A stretch of 64,000 nt of DNA. It comes from Vibrio tubiashii. GTDB taxonomy: Bacteria > Pseudomonadota > Gammaproteobacteria > Enterobacterales > Vibrionaceae. A model generated the notes under the pieces. That model was not told the origin of the DNA and did not search any database. It saw only the letters and a list, made by a program, of their open reading frames with translations. This document shows positions 46,412 to 56,865 of this stretch, piece after piece; positions within the stretch are counted from its first letter, which is position 1, and each line of letters starts with the position of its first letter. Both the position numbers and the translations under genes were made by a program. Location: assembly GCA_000775715.1 (NCBI GenBank), contig JRWQ01000012.1:62001-126000 (forward strand), given 5' to 3'.

Positions 46412-47128
46412 ATGACTAGTATTCAACAAAACATTGAACAGATCACCTCACAGATTGAGAGCGCACAACAAAAGTGTGGACGCGGTCGAGACACAGTGCA
46501 ACTTCTGGCGGTAAGCAAGACTAAGCCTGTTGAGGCAATTTTAGAAGCAGCGCAAGCCGGGCAAGTCAGTTTCGGCGAAAACTATGTCCAAGAAGGGGCA
46601 GACAAAGTTGCCTATTTTGCAGAGCACCACCCACTGCTAGAACTGGAATGGCACTTTATTGGCCCAATTCAGTCGAATAAATCACGTCATGTTGCCGAGA
46701 GCTTCGCTTGGGTTCATACCGTTGATAGGGCTAAGATAGCTAAGCGACTCAATGACCAAAGGCCTGATGGTATGGCTCCGATTCAGGTATTGATTCAGGT
46801 AAATACCAGTGGTGAGTCTTCTAAGTCAGGCATTAGTGATGATCAAATCTTTGAGCTAGCAGAGTTGATTTCTCACCTTCCGAACCTCACTTTAAGAGGA
46901 TTGATGTCGATCCCGGCCAATGTGCCAGACTATGCATCTCAGCTTGATGCCTTTACTCAGTTAGCACAACTAAAAGATAAACTTGCACAACGCTTTCCTG
47001 AGCAAAACATTGATACCTTATCGATGGGCATGAGTGGAGATATGCAAGCCGCAATTGAAGCGGGCAGCACTATGGTACGTATTGGTACCGCAATATTTGG
47101 CGCGCGAGATTACAGTAACAAAGCATAA
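46412..47128 (+). CDS. YggS-family PLP-homeostasis protein
   Basis: 238-residue alanine-racemase-like barrel of the YggS/PROSC family, which balances pyridoxal phosphate and affects amino-acid pools. PLP-lysine in LLAVSKTKP near 30, FGENYVQE near 53, HFIGPIQSNKSRH near 83, and SMGMSGDMQAAIEAGSTMVRIG near the C-terminus (about 205-226). First of a plus-strand run to hemW, 29 bp before proC. It is divergent from pilT with a very short gap. Confidence 0.95.
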   Translation: MTSIQQNIEQITSQIESAQQKCGRGRDTVQLLAVSKTKPVEAILEAAQAGQVSFGENYVQEGADKVAYFAEHHPLLELEWHFIGPIQSNKSRHVAESFAWVHTVDRAKIAKRLNDQRPDGMAPIQVLIQVNTSGESSKSGISDDQIFELAELISHLPNLTLRGLMSIPANVPDYASQLDAFTQLAQLKDKLAQRFPEQNIDTLSMGMSGDMQAAIEAGSTMVRIGTAIFGARDYSNKA

Positions 47129-47157
47129 GCAGCTCAAAAGAAAGGACTAAACCAGTA

Positions 47158-47976
47158 ATGGAACACAAGAAGATTGCCTTTATTGGCGCAGGAAACATGG
47201 TTAGAGCTATCGTCTCTGGCTTAGTTGCCAATGGTTATCCGGCAGAATTAATTACCGCAACAGCACCATCAGAGACTCGCCGACTACCACTAGAGCAGGA
47301 ATTTGGTATTCGTACTACCAGTGACAACATTCAGGCTACACAGCAAGCAGACGTTGTGGTTCTATCGGTAAAGCCGCAAATGATGGAAGAAGTATGTAAA
47401 CCGCTGCGAAGTATCGACTGGTCCGAAAAATTAGTCATCTCTATTGCTGCAGGCATTCAGAGTGCTCGCTTCGACCAAATGCTTGATGCAGAACTTAGCC
47501 TAGTGCGCGTGATGCCAAATACACCTTCCCAATTAGGGTTAGGCATGAGCGGACTGTATGCGCCAGAAAAAGTCTCACAGCAAGATAAAACTTTTGCAGC
47601 GGCGCTTATGGAGTCGTGCGGTAAAGTCTGTTGGGTAGAGCAAGAATCTGGCATCAACAATATTATCGCCGCAGCAGGTAGTGCGCCTGCGTATTTCTTC
47701 CTGTTCATGGAAGCGATGCAAGCTGAAGCCATAGCTCAAGGATTTGATAAGAAGACAGCTCGCTTGCTGGTTCAGCAATCCGCTCTTGGCGCAGCAAGCA
47801 TGGTTGAGGGCAATCCAGACACCGAACTTTCAACCTTGCGTGAGAACGTGACTTCAAAAGGTGGCACCACCGCAGAAGCACTACGAACATTCAACCAACA
47901 TCAACTTTCAGATATAGTAGCCAAAGCCATGCAGGCAGCGGTTTCTCGCGCTGAAGAGATGGAAAAACTATTTTAA
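47158..47976 (+). CDS. proC: Pyrroline-5-carboxylate reductase
   Basis: NADPH enzyme for the last step of proline synthesis, 272 residues. Rossmann motif KIAFIGAGNMVRAIVSGL, VVVLSVKPQMMEEV, VRVMPNTPSQLGLG, and AGSAPAYFFLFMEAM with the long C-terminal helical dimer domain. Member of the yggS-proC-yggT run, with 38 bp before yggT. Confidence 0.96.
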   Translation: MEHKKIAFIGAGNMVRAIVSGLVANGYPAELITATAPSETRRLPLEQEFGIRTTSDNIQATQQADVVVLSVKPQMMEEVCKPLRSIDWSEKLVISIAAGIQSARFDQMLDAELSLVRVMPNTPSQLGLGMSGLYAPEKVSQQDKTFAAALMESCGKVCWVEQESGINNIIAAAGSAPAYFFLFMEAMQAEAIAQGFDKKTARLLVQQSALGAASMVEGNPDTELSTLRENVTSKGGTTAEALRTFNQHQLSDIVAKAMQAAVSRAEEMEKLF

Positions 47977-48014
47977 TGACCAGAGCACTCGGCTCTAGAC
48001 AATAAGGGTAACCT

Positions 48015-48572
48015 ATGAATTCAATGAGTTTTCTGATTTCCACCCTGTTTGATCTCTACATCATGGTGGTGATCTTACGTATTTGGTTACAAGCTGCCCG
48101 TGCAGACTTTTATAACCCGTTTTCGCAATTCATCGTTAAAGCGACTCAGCCAGTTGTAGCGCCACTTCGCCGTGTGATCCCCTCCGTCGGCAGCCTAGAT
48201 CTGGCCACAGTTTTATTCGCTTACGTGCTATGTGTTCTAAAATTTGTCGCGCTAACTTTTATCATGTCTAACGGTGCGGCGGCATTTGATGTTGGTTTCC
48301 TGATTTTTGGTGCCCTATCGCTAGTTAAAGCAGCAGGTGGATTACTTTTCTGGGTGCTACTGATCCGCGCTATCCTAAGCTGGGTAAGCCAAGGTCGCAG
48401 CCCAATTGAATACGTTTTCCATCAGTTAACCGAGCCAATGCTTGCGCCGATTCGCCGCGTGATTCCAGCAATGGGTGGTTTTGATTTAAGCGTACTAATC
48501 TTGTTTATCGCACTTCAATTCGCCAACTTCTTGATGGGCGATCTGATCGGTCCTATCTGGTACCAGCTATAA
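48015..48572 (+). CDS. YggT family membrane protein
   Basis: 185 residues made of two YggT repeats, each with two transmembrane segments. Repeat 1 shows [23 protein letters not shown] and [10 protein letters not shown]; repeat 2 shows [10 protein letters not shown] and [20 protein letters not shown]. Function unknown; homologues are linked to osmotic-shock survival and membrane organisation. The stop overlaps the DUF167 start by one base (TAATG), indicating coupling. Confidence 0.93.
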   Translation: MNSMSFLISTLFDLYIMVVILRIWLQAARADFYNPFSQFIVKATQPVVAPLRRVIPSVGSLDLATVLFAYVLCVLKFVALTFIMSNGAAAFDVGFLIFGALSLVKAAGGLLFWVLLIRAILSWVSQGRSPIEYVFHQLTEPMLAPIRRVIPAMGGFDLSVLILFIALQFANFLMGDLIGPIWYQL

Positions 48573-48862
48573 TGTCACAAGCAGCTTGGTTTGATGGTGA
48601 AGACTTAGTTATTAGGCTCTACATCCAGCCGAAAGCCAGTCGAGATAAGATTGTAGGCAGGCACGGTGAAGAGCTAAAAATTGCCATTACAGCACCTCCT
48701 GTTGATGGAAAGGCCAATGCTCATTTGAGTAAATATCTCGCCAAGCAGTTCAAGGTAGCAAAGGGGTTAATAACAATAGAAAAAGGTGAATTGGGTAGAC
48801 ACAAACAGGTCCGTATCAGCTCACCATCCCAAATACCTAAAGAGATAGAAGCCATCTTGTGA
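48572..48862 (+). CDS. DUF167 (YggU-like) protein
   Basis: 96-residue soluble alpha/beta protein of the UPF0235/DUF167 family: [20 protein letters not shown] (18-37), [20 protein letters not shown] (about 41-60), and [15 protein letters not shown] at the end. Function unknown. It overlaps yggT by one base and precedes the DUF4426 gene by 53 bp. Confidence 0.92.
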   Translation: MSQAAWFDGEDLVIRLYIQPKASRDKIVGRHGEELKIAITAPPVDGKANAHLSKYLAKQFKVAKGLITIEKGELGRHKQVRISSPSQIPKEIEAIL

Positions 48863-48915
48863 TGGCTTTTTCTTTGCTCTCGTACAGAGTACGTACCCAA
48901 TTCAAAGGAAGCACT

Positions 48916-49347
48916 ATGAAAAAATGGATCATTCTCATTCTGGCTAGCGCCCTAACCCTACCGACTTGGGCTGGCCAGTTTAAAAACATTAAAGATGTTG
49001 AAGTTCATTACTCTGCATTCAATTCAACATTTTTAACTCCGCAAGTCGCCCGTAGCTATCAGCTTAAACGCAATGGCTACTCGGCTATTATCAACATTAG
49101 CGTGTTAGATAACTCGCAAGCCGGTAAACCAGCCACAACGGCTAAAATAAAGGGCAGCGCCAAAAACCTTATTGGCCAGTCACGTGAGTTAAGTTTCCGT
49201 GAAGTGAAAGAAGGCAACGCCATCTACTATCTTGCTGAGTTTGCCATCTCAGACGAAGAGCAACTTACCTTCAACATCGATGTTGACGCTGGTAATAAAG
49301 GCGCTGGCACATTAAAGTTCACCCAAAAATTTTATGTCGAAGAGTAA
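48916..49347 (+). CDS. DUF4426 periplasmic protein
   Basis: 143 residues with a signal peptide (MKKWIILILASALTLPTWA). The mature beta-rich domain of the DUF4426 family contains FKNIKDVEVHYSAFNSTFLTPQVA-type start (residues about 21-45). Function unknown. The chosen ATG has a strong AAAGGAAGCACT ribosome binding site; the frame open back to 48859 overlaps the gene before. Between yggU and rdgB in the conserved run. Confidence 0.87.
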   Translation: MKKWIILILASALTLPTWAGQFKNIKDVEVHYSAFNSTFLTPQVARSYQLKRNGYSAIINISVLDNSQAGKPATTAKIKGSAKNLIGQSRELSFREVKEGNAIYYLAEFAISDEEQLTFNIDVDAGNKGAGTLKFTQKFYVEE

Positions 49348-49381
49348 AACTCGACGCTCGAATTACAAGTAAGGCAATACG

Positions 49382-49987
49382 ATGAAAAGCAATAAAATTG
49401 TTCTAGCGACCAGTAACCAAGGAAAAGTACGTGAAATGGCAGATTTACTGTCTGACTTTGGTTTCGACGTAGTGGCTCAAAGCGAGTTCAATGTGTCTGA
49501 CGTAGCAGAGACAGGAACAACCTTTATTGAAAATGCCATCATCAAGGCGCGCCATGCAGCCAAAGAGACGGGCCTTGCAGCGATTGCCGATGATTCCGGC
49601 CTTGAAGTTGACTTCCTCAACGGTGCTCCCGGTATCTACTCGGCTCGTTACGCGGGTGAAAACGCAAGCGATCAACAGAACCTAGACAAGCTACTCGAAG
49701 CGATGAAAGGAGTACCTGAGCAAGAGCGTAACGCTCGCTTCCATTGTGTATTGGTACTCATGCGTCACGAAAATGATCCAACGCCAATCGTCTGTCATGG
49801 TAAATGGGAAGGACGTATCCTAACGAAAGCCCATGGCGACAATGGATTTGGCTACGACCCTGTGTTCTATGTTCCAGAAGATAACTGCGCATCAGCGGAA
49901 CTAGAACCAGCACGCAAAAAGCAGCTTTCACACCGTGGTAAAGCACTAAAACAGCTTTTCGCCACCCTGTCTGAGCAAGCTCTGTAA
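49382..49987 (+). CDS. rdgB: XTP/dITP diphosphatase RdgB
   Basis: House-cleaning pyrophosphatase that removes ITP, dITP and XTP, 201 residues. [13 protein letters not shown] near 10-22, [26 protein letters not shown]-type active loop (about 66-90), and [11 protein letters not shown] near 153-163. Conserved neighbour of hemW; 15 bp separate them. Confidence 0.97.
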   Translation: MKSNKIVLATSNQGKVREMADLLSDFGFDVVAQSEFNVSDVAETGTTFIENAIIKARHAAKETGLAAIADDSGLEVDFLNGAPGIYSARYAGENASDQQNLDKLLEAMKGVPEQERNARFHCVLVLMRHENDPTPIVCHGKWEGRILTKAHGDNGFGYDPVFYVPEDNCASAELEPARKKQLSHRGKALKQLFATLSEQAL

Positions 49988-50002
49988 GCGTCTTTAGCTA
50001 GT

Positions 50003-51184
50003 ATGAACCAGTTAATTCCACCAGCATTGAGCCTTTATGTACACATCCCGTGGTGTGTACAAAAGTGCCCTTATTGCGACTTCAACTCGCACGCACTCAA
50101 AGCGGATATTCCAGAGCAAGAATATATCGCGGCTCTACTACAAGACTTGGACGCTGATATTGAGCGCTACCAAATCTCAGATAACCAACGTCAACTGCAC
50201 TCTATTTTTATCGGCGGCGGCACGCCAAGTCTGATTTCACCGCAAGGGATCGCCGAGCTACTACAAGGGATCGAAACAAGAATCCCCTTCAAATCCGGCA
50301 TCGAAATTACCATGGAAGCTAACCCCGGCACCATTGAAGCTGAACGTTTTGCAGGTTATCAACACGCTGGTGTAACTCGAATATCTGTAGGGGTACAGAG
50401 TTTTGAGCAACAAAAGTTAGAGAGGCTTGGGCGTATTCACGGCCAAGATGAAGCGGTTAATGCTGCTAAATTAGCGCATAAAATTGGCCTCAACAGCTTT
50501 AACTTAGATCTCATGCATGGCTTGCCGGATCAGTCTGTTGATCAAGCACTTAAAGATCTTGAGAAAGCGATCGAACTCGATCCTCCTCATCTATCTTGGT
50601 ATCAGTTGACCATCGAACCTAACACCATGTTCTACTACAAGCAGCCAACGTTGCCTGACGATGACGATCTGTGGGACATCTTTGAGTTAGGGCATAAAAA
50701 GCTAGCCGAAGCCGGTTATGTGCAATATGAAATTTCTGGCTACAGCAAGCCAGGCTATCAGTGTCAACATAACCTCAACTACTGGCGCTTTGGTGACTAC
50801 CTAGGTATCGGTTGTGGCTCTCACGGAAAGATTAGCTTTGCTGATGGGCGTATCGTACGCACTACCAAGATCAAACACCCTAAAGGCTACCTTGCAGCGT
50901 ACGACAATATGATTAAGCCTTATCTTAACAGTGAGCAAGAAGTTGCGTTTGAAGATCGCCCTTTCGAGTTCTTCATGAATCGCTTTCGTCTTATAGAAGC
51001 CTGTCCAAAACAAGATTTCCTCGATACCACTGGGCTTGGTTTTGAAGTCATTCAAGGGACCATTGATTGGGCAATTGAGATGAGCTATATCGATGAAAGT
51101 GACACTCACTGGCAAATCACTGAAAAAGGTAAACTGTTCCTCAATGACTTGCTCGAAGCATTCATGGTGGAGGAGGACGTATAA
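50003..51184 (+). CDS. hemW: HemW, radical-SAM heme chaperone
   Basis: 393-residue radical-SAM protein related to HemN but without its extra C-terminal features; HemW proteins bind and deliver heme. The FeS motif CVQKCPYC (C-x3-C-x2-C) at about 18-25 matches HemW, and GGGTPSLIS near 73 and NLDLMHGLPDQS near 172 are further landmarks. It is usually mis-annotated as oxygen-independent coproporphyrinogen oxidase. Last gene of the yggS to hemW run. Confidence 0.94.
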   Translation: MNQLIPPALSLYVHIPWCVQKCPYCDFNSHALKADIPEQEYIAALLQDLDADIERYQISDNQRQLHSIFIGGGTPSLISPQGIAELLQGIETRIPFKSGIEITMEANPGTIEAERFAGYQHAGVTRISVGVQSFEQQKLERLGRIHGQDEAVNAAKLAHKIGLNSFNLDLMHGLPDQSVDQALKDLEKAIELDPPHLSWYQLTIEPNTMFYYKQPTLPDDDDLWDIFELGHKKLAEAGYVQYEISGYSKPGYQCQHNLNYWRFGDYLGIGCGSHGKISFADGRIVRTTKIKHPKGYLAAYDNMIKPYLNSEQEVAFEDRPFEFFMNRFRLIEACPKQDFLDTTGLGFEVIQGTIDWAIEMSYIDESDTHWQITEKGKLFLNDLLEAFMVEEDV

Positions 51185-51339
51185 CTCGCTTACCCTCACT
51201 ATGAAGTGACACGCATAAACATACTTTTTATCAATCAAATACGGATGATTTAATTACATTCCTTAACCAACTGATTTATTAATCATTTTTCTTTGCTACG
51301 ATGCGGGCGATTGTTTAGATGTAACGTTAAGGAAATACG

Positions 51340-52002
51340 ATGAAAACAATAAAACTATGGTTGGCACTATTCTCCATTATCTCTTTGTCCGGCTGCGTTA
51401 GCCCGATTTCGCTAGAGGAACAAACGCCGAACCCTAATATCACTCATGAAGACAAATTGGTCATCGCCGTGCTGGATAACCGAGCGCGTTTGATGGAGGG
51501 TGAAAGACCTGACAACTTTGTTGGCGTTGCACATGGTACCTTCGGTATTCCTTTTGATTGGCACGTAGAACAAATCCTGGCCACCGAAGCAGGAGATGAA
51601 GAAAAGAACTTGTCTCAGTTTATTGAGCACCGCCTTACGATGGGTTTCAAAGAAAACGGCTGGGATGCTGTTGAGGCAAATGTCGAAAGCATTGATTCTG
51701 ATGAACAAGTCAAACAAATCATAGAGTCTAACCAAGCTCAAAAACTATTGGTGATCAACATTAGCGAGTGGTATTTCAGTATCAACCTAAACTGGGTTAG
51801 CTCATTTAACTTTGATACAGATTCCATCGCGACAGTCTATGAGTTGCAGGCGGGTAAGCTGGTAGAGAAGCACTTTAAAGATCGTGATGTCATCGATGAG
51901 AAAGCGGATGAATCTCCGCAAAATAACGTACTACGCGCTTATCGAGATCAGTTGATCGAAATCGTTACCGATCCAGACATCCAATCCGCATTACAACAGT
52001 AG
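51340..52002 (+). CDS. Putative lipoprotein of unknown function
   Basis: 220 residues. Type II signal with lipobox LSGC at about 16-19 (cleavage before Cys19). The mature protein is acidic, mostly alpha/beta, with no recognised domain. A C-terminal stretch PQNNVLRAYRDQLIEIVTDP is typical of such Vibrio lipoproteins. Single gene between hemW and glsB, with a good ribosome binding site (TAAGGAAATACG) and a hairpin after it. Confidence 0.72.
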   Translation: MKTIKLWLALFSIISLSGCVSPISLEEQTPNPNITHEDKLVIAVLDNRARLMEGERPDNFVGVAHGTFGIPFDWHVEQILATEAGDEEKNLSQFIEHRLTMGFKENGWDAVEANVESIDSDEQVKQIIESNQAQKLLVINISEWYFSINLNWVSSFNFDTDSIATVYELQAGKLVEKHFKDRDVIDEKADESPQNNVLRAYRDQLIEIVTDPDIQSALQQ

Positions 52003-52007
52003 GGATG

Positions 52008-52030
52008 AAGCCGCACTTGGTGCGGCTTTA
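52008..52030. terminator. Hairpin between the lipoprotein gene and glsB
   Basis: AAGCCGCAC / GTGCGGCTT stem with a TTG loop in the 30-bp space between two convergent genes. The following T-run is weak on both strands. Confidence 0.7.
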
Positions 52031-52032
52031 AC

Positions 52033-52953
52033 TCAAAAAATAGAACGACCAATGCGCTCAGCTAATAACTCTAAGGCTCTAGTACCGGCTAAAGAGTTAC
52101 CCGCTTGGTCAAGCTCTGGAGACCAAACGGCAATCGTCATTTCACCGGGTACAACAGCAACAATACCACCGCCCACACCCGACTTACCCGGCATACCAAC
52201 TCGATACGCAAACTCTCCGGCACCATCGTATAAGCCACATGTGGCGAGCAAAGCATTCAACTGCTTGGTTTGGATTGACGTGATGACAGGCTTACCCGTT
52301 TGAACCGAAGTCCCTTTATTGGCTAAATAGCTAAAGGTTTTGGCGAGATCGACACAACTCATCTTAAGTGCACATGCGTGGAAATAATTATTAAGCACCG
52401 GAATGACATCATTCTCAAAATTGCCAAATGAGCGCATCAAGTAGGCAATCGCTGCGTTGCGGTCACTGTGCATCATTTCAGAGGCCGCTACCACCTTGTC
52501 ATAGCAGATATGCGTATCACCTGAGAGTTGGCGTACGAACTCTAACAAACGCTGACGAGGAGCCGATAGGCGGCTGTTTAGCAAGTCTGCAACGACAATC
52601 GCTCCGGCATTAATAAACGGGTTGCGCGGGATCCCCTGCTCGACCTCAAGTTGGATTAAAGAGTTGAATGCCTGACCGGATGGCTCTTTGCCTACGCGCG
52701 CCCAAATTTCTTCGGGCTTATACAGGCACATCGCCAAAGTAAGGCTCAACGCTTTGGAGATAGATTGAATCGAGAAAGCCTCATCCGCATCGCCTGCTTT
52801 GATCACCTCACCTTGATTGGTAAATACAGCAATGCCGAGCTTAGAAGCCGGCACCTTAGCTAAAGCAGGAATGTAATCGGCAACTTTACCTTGGCCAATA
52901 AGAGGGCGTACCTCGGCTAAGATATCAATCAAGATTTGCTGAGTAGGTTTCAT
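52033..52953 (-). CDS. glsB: Glutaminase
   Basis: Beta-lactamase-fold glutaminase of 306 residues (glutamine to glutamate + ammonia). The serine-lysine pair sits in [12 protein letters not shown] near 57-68; [14 protein letters not shown] near 110 and [21 protein letters not shown] near 260-280 are family motifs. The second of two adjacent ATGs (52953) is chosen because GAGG lies six bases away. Similar to E. coli GlsB (YneH). Monocistronic. Confidence 0.93.
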   Translation of the reverse strand: MKPTQQILIDILAEVRPLIGQGKVADYIPALAKVPASKLGIAVFTNQGEVIKAGDADEAFSIQSISKALSLTLAMCLYKPEEIWARVGKEPSGQAFNSLIQLEVEQGIPRNPFINAGAIVVADLLNSRLSAPRQRLLEFVRQLSGDTHICYDKVVAASEMMHSDRNAAIAYLMRSFGNFENDVIPVLNNYFHACALKMSCVDLAKTFSYLANKGTSVQTGKPVITSIQTKQLNALLATCGLYDGAGEFAYRVGMPGKSGVGGGIVAVVPGEMTIAVWSPELDQAGNSLAGTRALELLAERIGRSIF

Positions 52954-53000
52954 CATCAACCTCAAAATCAATGAGTTACTTTTATCTTCTTATGGAGTCA

Positions 53001-53027
53001 AAAAAGCCAACATAGATATGTTGGCTT
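53001..53027 (-). terminator. Terminator after trmB
   Basis: AAGCCAACAT / ATGTTGGCTT stem with an ATCT-type loop and five T on the minus strand, about 58 nt after the trmB stop. Confidence 0.9.
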
Positions 53028-53084
53028 CTGTTTACACGTCAATCTGTTGCTATCGAAAGCCAATAGCAAAGCAACTAGTTAGGC

Positions 53085-53804
53085 TTATTTTACGCGCTTA
53101 TACTTAATATCCCAAACGCCGTGACCTAATCGGTGACCACGTGCTTCAAACTTTGTTAGCGGACGCTCATCTGGGCGAGGAACAAAGTCACCGTCTTCAG
53201 CGATATTTTCGAAACCTGGCGCTTGATTCATTACTTCAATCATGTGCTCGGCGTAATTTTCCCAGTCAGTCGCCATATGGAAAATACCTTCACCGTCGAT
53301 AAGCTTCTGACGTACCATCTCTGCAAAATCTAGCTGAACGATACGGCGCTTGTGATGGCGCTTCTTATGCCATGGGTCAGGGAAGAACAGCTGTAAAGTC
53401 GCCAAACTGCTATCTGGGATCATGTTAGCGAAAACTTCTACTGCATCGTGACACATCACGCGTAGGTTTGTAATGCCTGCGTCACGCGCGTCAGAAAGAC
53501 ACGCACCCACACCAGGACTATGCACTTCAATACCGATAAAGTTCTTTTCTGGTGCGTTCTTCGCCATTTCTACAAGCGATGCGCCCATGCCGAAACCAAT
53601 TTCTAAAACGACTGGGTTATCGTTACCAAACACCTCTTTCCAATCAAGAAGCTTTTCTTGGTAGTCGATGCCCATGGTCGGCCAGCATTCATTCATCGCG
53701 TTTTCTTGACCTTTGGTCAAACGACCTTCGCGTCGAACAAAGCTGCGAACTTTGCGTATCAGTTTACCGTCTTCGTTGTACTCGTTAGTGGTCACTTCAC
53801 TCAT
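53085..53804 (-). CDS. trmB: tRNA (guanine-N7)-methyltransferase
   Basis: SAM-dependent enzyme that makes m7G46 in tRNA variable loops, 239 residues. SAM motif [15 protein letters not shown] near 66-80, [10 protein letters not shown], and the catalytic-region [20 protein letters not shown] (about 138-157) are characteristic. Divergent from mutY with 189 bp between, the standard gammaproteobacterial arrangement; no operator is visible there. Confidence 0.97.
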   Translation of the reverse strand: MSEVTTNEYNEDGKLIRKVRSFVRREGRLTKGQENAMNECWPTMGIDYQEKLLDWKEVFGNDNPVVLEIGFGMGASLVEMAKNAPEKNFIGIEVHSPGVGACLSDARDAGITNLRVMCHDAVEVFANMIPDSSLATLQLFFPDPWHKKRHHKRRIVQLDFAEMVRQKLIDGEGIFHMATDWENYAEHMIEVMNQAPGFENIAEDGDFVPRPDERPLTKFEARGHRLGHGVWDIKYKRVK

Positions 53805-53993
53805 GATATTGCCTGTTTAAAAAATGGTCTCGCCTCAAAGGGATTGTGATTATCCAAAGAATTGCTATTGGTGCAAGTTTTTTAGAGCAATTAAGCGCAG
53901 ATTACTTATACCCTTACTGTTTATCGGTTGTACTATACCCTCAACTTATGATGCAATTTTGTTTAATTACACAACTATAATATCGAGCATATC

Positions 53994-55049
53994 GTGACCC
54001 CTTTCGCTAATGCCATCTTAGAATGGTACGAAAACTATGGACGTAAAAGCCTACCTTGGCAGCAAAATAAAACTGCCTATAGCGTGTGGCTTTCAGAGAT
54101 CATGCTACAGCAAACTCAAGTAGCAACAGTTATTCCTTATTACCAACGTTTCCTCGAACGCTTCCCAACAGTTGTGGAACTCGCTAATGCAGAGCAAGAT
54201 GAGGTTTTACACTTATGGACAGGCTTAGGCTACTACGCACGTGCACGGAACTTACACAAGGCCGCCAAAGTCGTCACTGAGCAATACGGTGGAGAGTTTC
54301 CACTCGATATCGACGAAATGAACGCGCTACCCGGCATTGGTCGTTCCACTGCAGCCGCGATACTGTCATCAGTATACAAGCAACCTCATGCGATTCTCGA
54401 TGGTAATGTTAAGCGCACCTTAGCCCGTAGCTTTGCTGTCGAAGGGTGGCCGGGACAAAAGAAAGTAGAGAATAAACTTTGGCAATACGCTGAAGAGCAC
54501 ACGCCAGATGTTGATGTGGATAAATATAACCAAGCCATGATGGATATGGGCGCTATGGTCTGCACTCGCAGCAAGCCTAAATGTACTTTATGCCCTGTCG
54601 AGTCTTACTGTATTGCCAACAAACAAGGTAACCCGCTCGATTATCCAGGCAAAAAACCGAAAAAAGACAAACCAATCAAAGAGACTTGGTTTGTAATGCT
54701 TCATCACAACGGCAAAGTATGGCTAGAACAGCGACCACAATCGGGTATTTGGGGAGGCCTGTTCTGCTTCCCAGAGCACAATAACGCTAATATTGAACAC
54801 CAAATTGATCTCCGAGGAATCCAACAGGCTGATATTAAACGACAAAATCAACTGATCGCTTTTCGTCACACGTTCAGTCACTACCACCTCGATATTACGC
54901 CAATTTTGGTAGACCTATCAAAGCAACCTAACGTCGTCATGGAAGCAAACAAAGGTCTTTGGTATAACTTATCGCAACCTGAAGAGATTGGCTTAGCTGC
55001 CCCAGTGAAACAGTTACTGGAAAGCCTGTCATTCGAAATTCAATGCTAA
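53994..55049 (+). CDS. mutY: A/G-specific adenine glycosylase MutY
   Basis: Removes adenine mispaired with 8-oxoguanine, 351 residues. HhH motif [13 protein letters not shown] near 112-124 followed by the catalytic Asp in ILDGNVKR, and the 4Fe-4S ligands C-x6-C-x2-C-x5-C in [17 protein letters not shown] (about 193-209). C-terminal NUDIX-like 8-oxoG recognition domain. Start is GTG 53994 ([22 protein letters not shown]). 20 bp before the yggX gene. Confidence 0.97.
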   Translation: MTPFANAILEWYENYGRKSLPWQQNKTAYSVWLSEIMLQQTQVATVIPYYQRFLERFPTVVELANAEQDEVLHLWTGLGYYARARNLHKAAKVVTEQYGGEFPLDIDEMNALPGIGRSTAAAILSSVYKQPHAILDGNVKRTLARSFAVEGWPGQKKVENKLWQYAEEHTPDVDVDKYNQAMMDMGAMVCTRSKPKCTLCPVESYCIANKQGNPLDYPGKKPKKDKPIKETWFVMLHHNGKVWLEQRPQSGIWGGLFCFPEHNNANIEHQIDLRGIQQADIKRQNQLIAFRHTFSHYHLDITPILVDLSKQPNVVMEANKGLWYNLSQPEEIGLAAPVKQLLESLSFEIQC

Positions 55050-55068
55050 TTACTGTTAAGGAATTGTT

Positions 55069-55341
55069 ATGAGCCGCACTGTTTTTTGTGCTCGACTACA
55101 AAAAGAAGCCGATGGATTAGATTTTCAGCTTTATCCAGGTGAACTGGGCAAACGTATTTTTGATAACATCTCAAAAGAAGCATGGGCAGAGTGGCAACAC
55201 AAACAGACCATGCTGATCAATGAAAAGAAACTCAATATGATGGATCCTGAACATCGTAAGCTGATCGAAACGGAAATGGTCAACTTTTTGTTCGAAGGTA
55301 AAGACGTTCATATCGAAGGCTATACTCCACCAAGTGAGTAA
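55069..55341 (+). CDS. Fe(II) trafficking / oxidative-damage protein YggX
   Basis: 90 residues, full length for Ygg[29 protein letters not shown] start (residues 2-29) with the single conserved cysteine, and W-x2-W-Q motif [21 protein letters not shown]. It helps protect iron-sulfur proteins from oxidative damage, which suits a location next to the iron-sulfur enzyme MutY. Conserved mutY-yggX-mltC cluster, with a terminator before mltC. Confidence 0.95.
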   Translation: MSRTVFCARLQKEADGLDFQLYPGELGKRIFDNISKEAWAEWQHKQTMLINEKKLNMMDPEHRKLIETEMVNFLFEGKDVHIEGYTPPSE

Positions 55342-55368
55342 TAGTAAGCCACGGTTGAAACAGAAAAA

Positions 55369-55401
55369 TGACATCATTGCCTGCAGTGATGTCTTTTTTT
55401 T
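55369..55401 (+). terminator. Terminator after the yggX gene
   Basis: GACATCA(T) / TGATGTC stem around TGCCTGCAG, with eight T. It ends 10 nt before the mltC start, so mltC needs read-through or an upstream promoter. Confidence 0.92.
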
Positions 55402-55410
55402 AGGAGAGTT

Positions 55411-56547
55411 ATGAGAAAGTTAGTGTACTTTTTGGTTGCAATAGCCATGACTGGTTGTAGCCGAGAATTTGTTGAAAGCCTCTACGATGTCAATTATGAG
55501 CCAACCAATAGATTTGCTAAAAACCTCGCACAATTGCCTGGTCAGTTTGAAAAAGACACCGTAGCCCTAGATGCACTGATCAGTAGTTTTTCTGGCAACA
55601 TTGAAAAACGTTGGGGGCGTGGAGAGCTCAAATTTGCGGGCAAAAGTAACTACGTAAAGTACATAGATAACTATCTCAGTCGTTCCGAGGTCAACTTTGA
55701 CAAAGGCTTAATCACTATAGAGACAGTTTCTCCGACCGATCCTAAAAGACACCTTAAAAACGCGATTGTCACCACGTTGCTGACTCCTGATGACCCGGCG
55801 AGTGTCGACCTTTTTTCGTCCAAAGAGATCAAGCTCGAAGGACAGCCCTTTCTCTACCGACAAGTCGTCGATCAAGACAAAAAAGCCATTCAGTGGACGT
55901 GGCGTGCTAACCGGTTTGCCGATTACCTAATTGCGAATAAGCTCAAGGTAAAGAATGTCGACTTTAAGAAGGCCTACTACGTCGAGATTCCCATGGTGGA
56001 AGAGCAGTTTGAGATTCGTAGTTACAAATACGCTGATATCGTTCAACGCGCATCACGCAAGTACGACATTCCAGAAGATCTCATCTATGCCATCATAAAG
56101 ACTGAAAGTAGCTTTAACCCCTACGCTGTTAGCTGGGCCAATGCCTATGGTTTGATGCAGGTTGTGCCTAAAACCGCAGGAAAAGATGTTTTTAAGCTCG
56201 TTAAGAAAAAATCTGGCCAGCCATCACCTGAATATCTATTTAACCCGGAAAACAATATCGATACAGGGACCGCCTACTTCTACATTTTGAAAAACCGCTA
56301 CCTAAGAGATGTTAACCATCCTCTCTCGCTTGAGTACAGTATGATTTCGGCCTACAACGGTGGAACTGGAGGGGTACTTAACACTTTCAACCGTAATGAC
56401 AGAAAGCGGGCAATGCGCGATCTTAACTCGCTGCAGCCGAGCCAAGTTTACTGGGCGCTGACCAAAAAACATCCAAATGCAGAAGCACGCCGCTACCTTG
56501 AAAAAGTTACCAAATTCAAAAAGGATTTTAACTCTGGTAAAACATAA
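55411..56547 (+). CDS. mltC: Membrane-bound lytic murein transglycosylase C
   Basis: Outer-membrane lipoprotein that cleaves peptidoglycan to 1,6-anhydro ends. 378 residues. Lipobox AMTGCS (Cys16 region), MltC-specific N-terminal domain, then a lysozyme-like SLT domain with the catalytic glutamate in IIKTESSFNPYAVSWANAYGLMQVV (about 229-253) and MISAYNGGTGGV near 310. It starts right after the yggX terminator; tRNA genes follow 100 bp downstream. Confidence 0.95.
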   Translation: MRKLVYFLVAIAMTGCSREFVESLYDVNYEPTNRFAKNLAQLPGQFEKDTVALDALISSFSGNIEKRWGRGELKFAGKSNYVKYIDNYLSRSEVNFDKGLITIETVSPTDPKRHLKNAIVTTLLTPDDPASVDLFSSKEIKLEGQPFLYRQVVDQDKKAIQWTWRANRFADYLIANKLKVKNVDFKKAYYVEIPMVEEQFEIRSYKYADIVQRASRKYDIPEDLIYAIIKTESSFNPYAVSWANAYGLMQVVPKTAGKDVFKLVKKKSGQPSPEYLFNPENNIDTGTAYFYILKNRYLRDVNHPLSLEYSMISAYNGGTGGVLNTFNRNDRKRAMRDLNSLQPSQVYWALTKKHPNAEARRYLEKVTKFKKDFNSGKT

Positions 56548-56610
56548 CCACCAAAAACGCCTAAATAATCGGCACTCAACCACTTTTTTGAATTTTTTTC
56601 TAAAAACAAG

Positions 56611-56640
56611 TTGACGACAAGACCGAAAATCCGTTTAATA
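56611..56640 (+). promoter_or_regulatory. Sigma-70 promoter of tRNA array A
   Basis: TTGACG (56611) and TTAATA (56635) with an 18-bp spacer, preceded by an A/T-rich stretch and followed by a GC-rich discriminator (GCGCTCCG), typical of stringently controlled stable-RNA promoters. The first tRNA begins 11 nt after the -10. Confidence 0.8.
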
Positions 56641-56650
56641 GCGCTCCGTC

Positions 56651-56726
56651 GCCCGGATAGCTCAGTCGGTAGAGCAGAGGATTGAAAATCCTCGTGTCGG
56701 TGGTTCGATTCCGCCTCCGGGCACCA
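56651..56726 (+). tRNA. tRNA-Phe (GAA)
   Basis: 76 nt, cloverleaf intact, acceptor GCCCGGA / TCCGGGC, anticodon GAA in GGATTGAAAATCC, T-loop GGTTCGATTCC, CCA encoded. First gene of array A. Confidence 0.98.
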
Positions 56727-56782
56727 CAATTTGTTTGTTGGTGTCTTAGACATCAATAAGTTAGCAAAAAGAATATTAGTGT

Positions 56783-56858
<76 letters not shown>

Positions 56859-56865
56859 TTCTTTT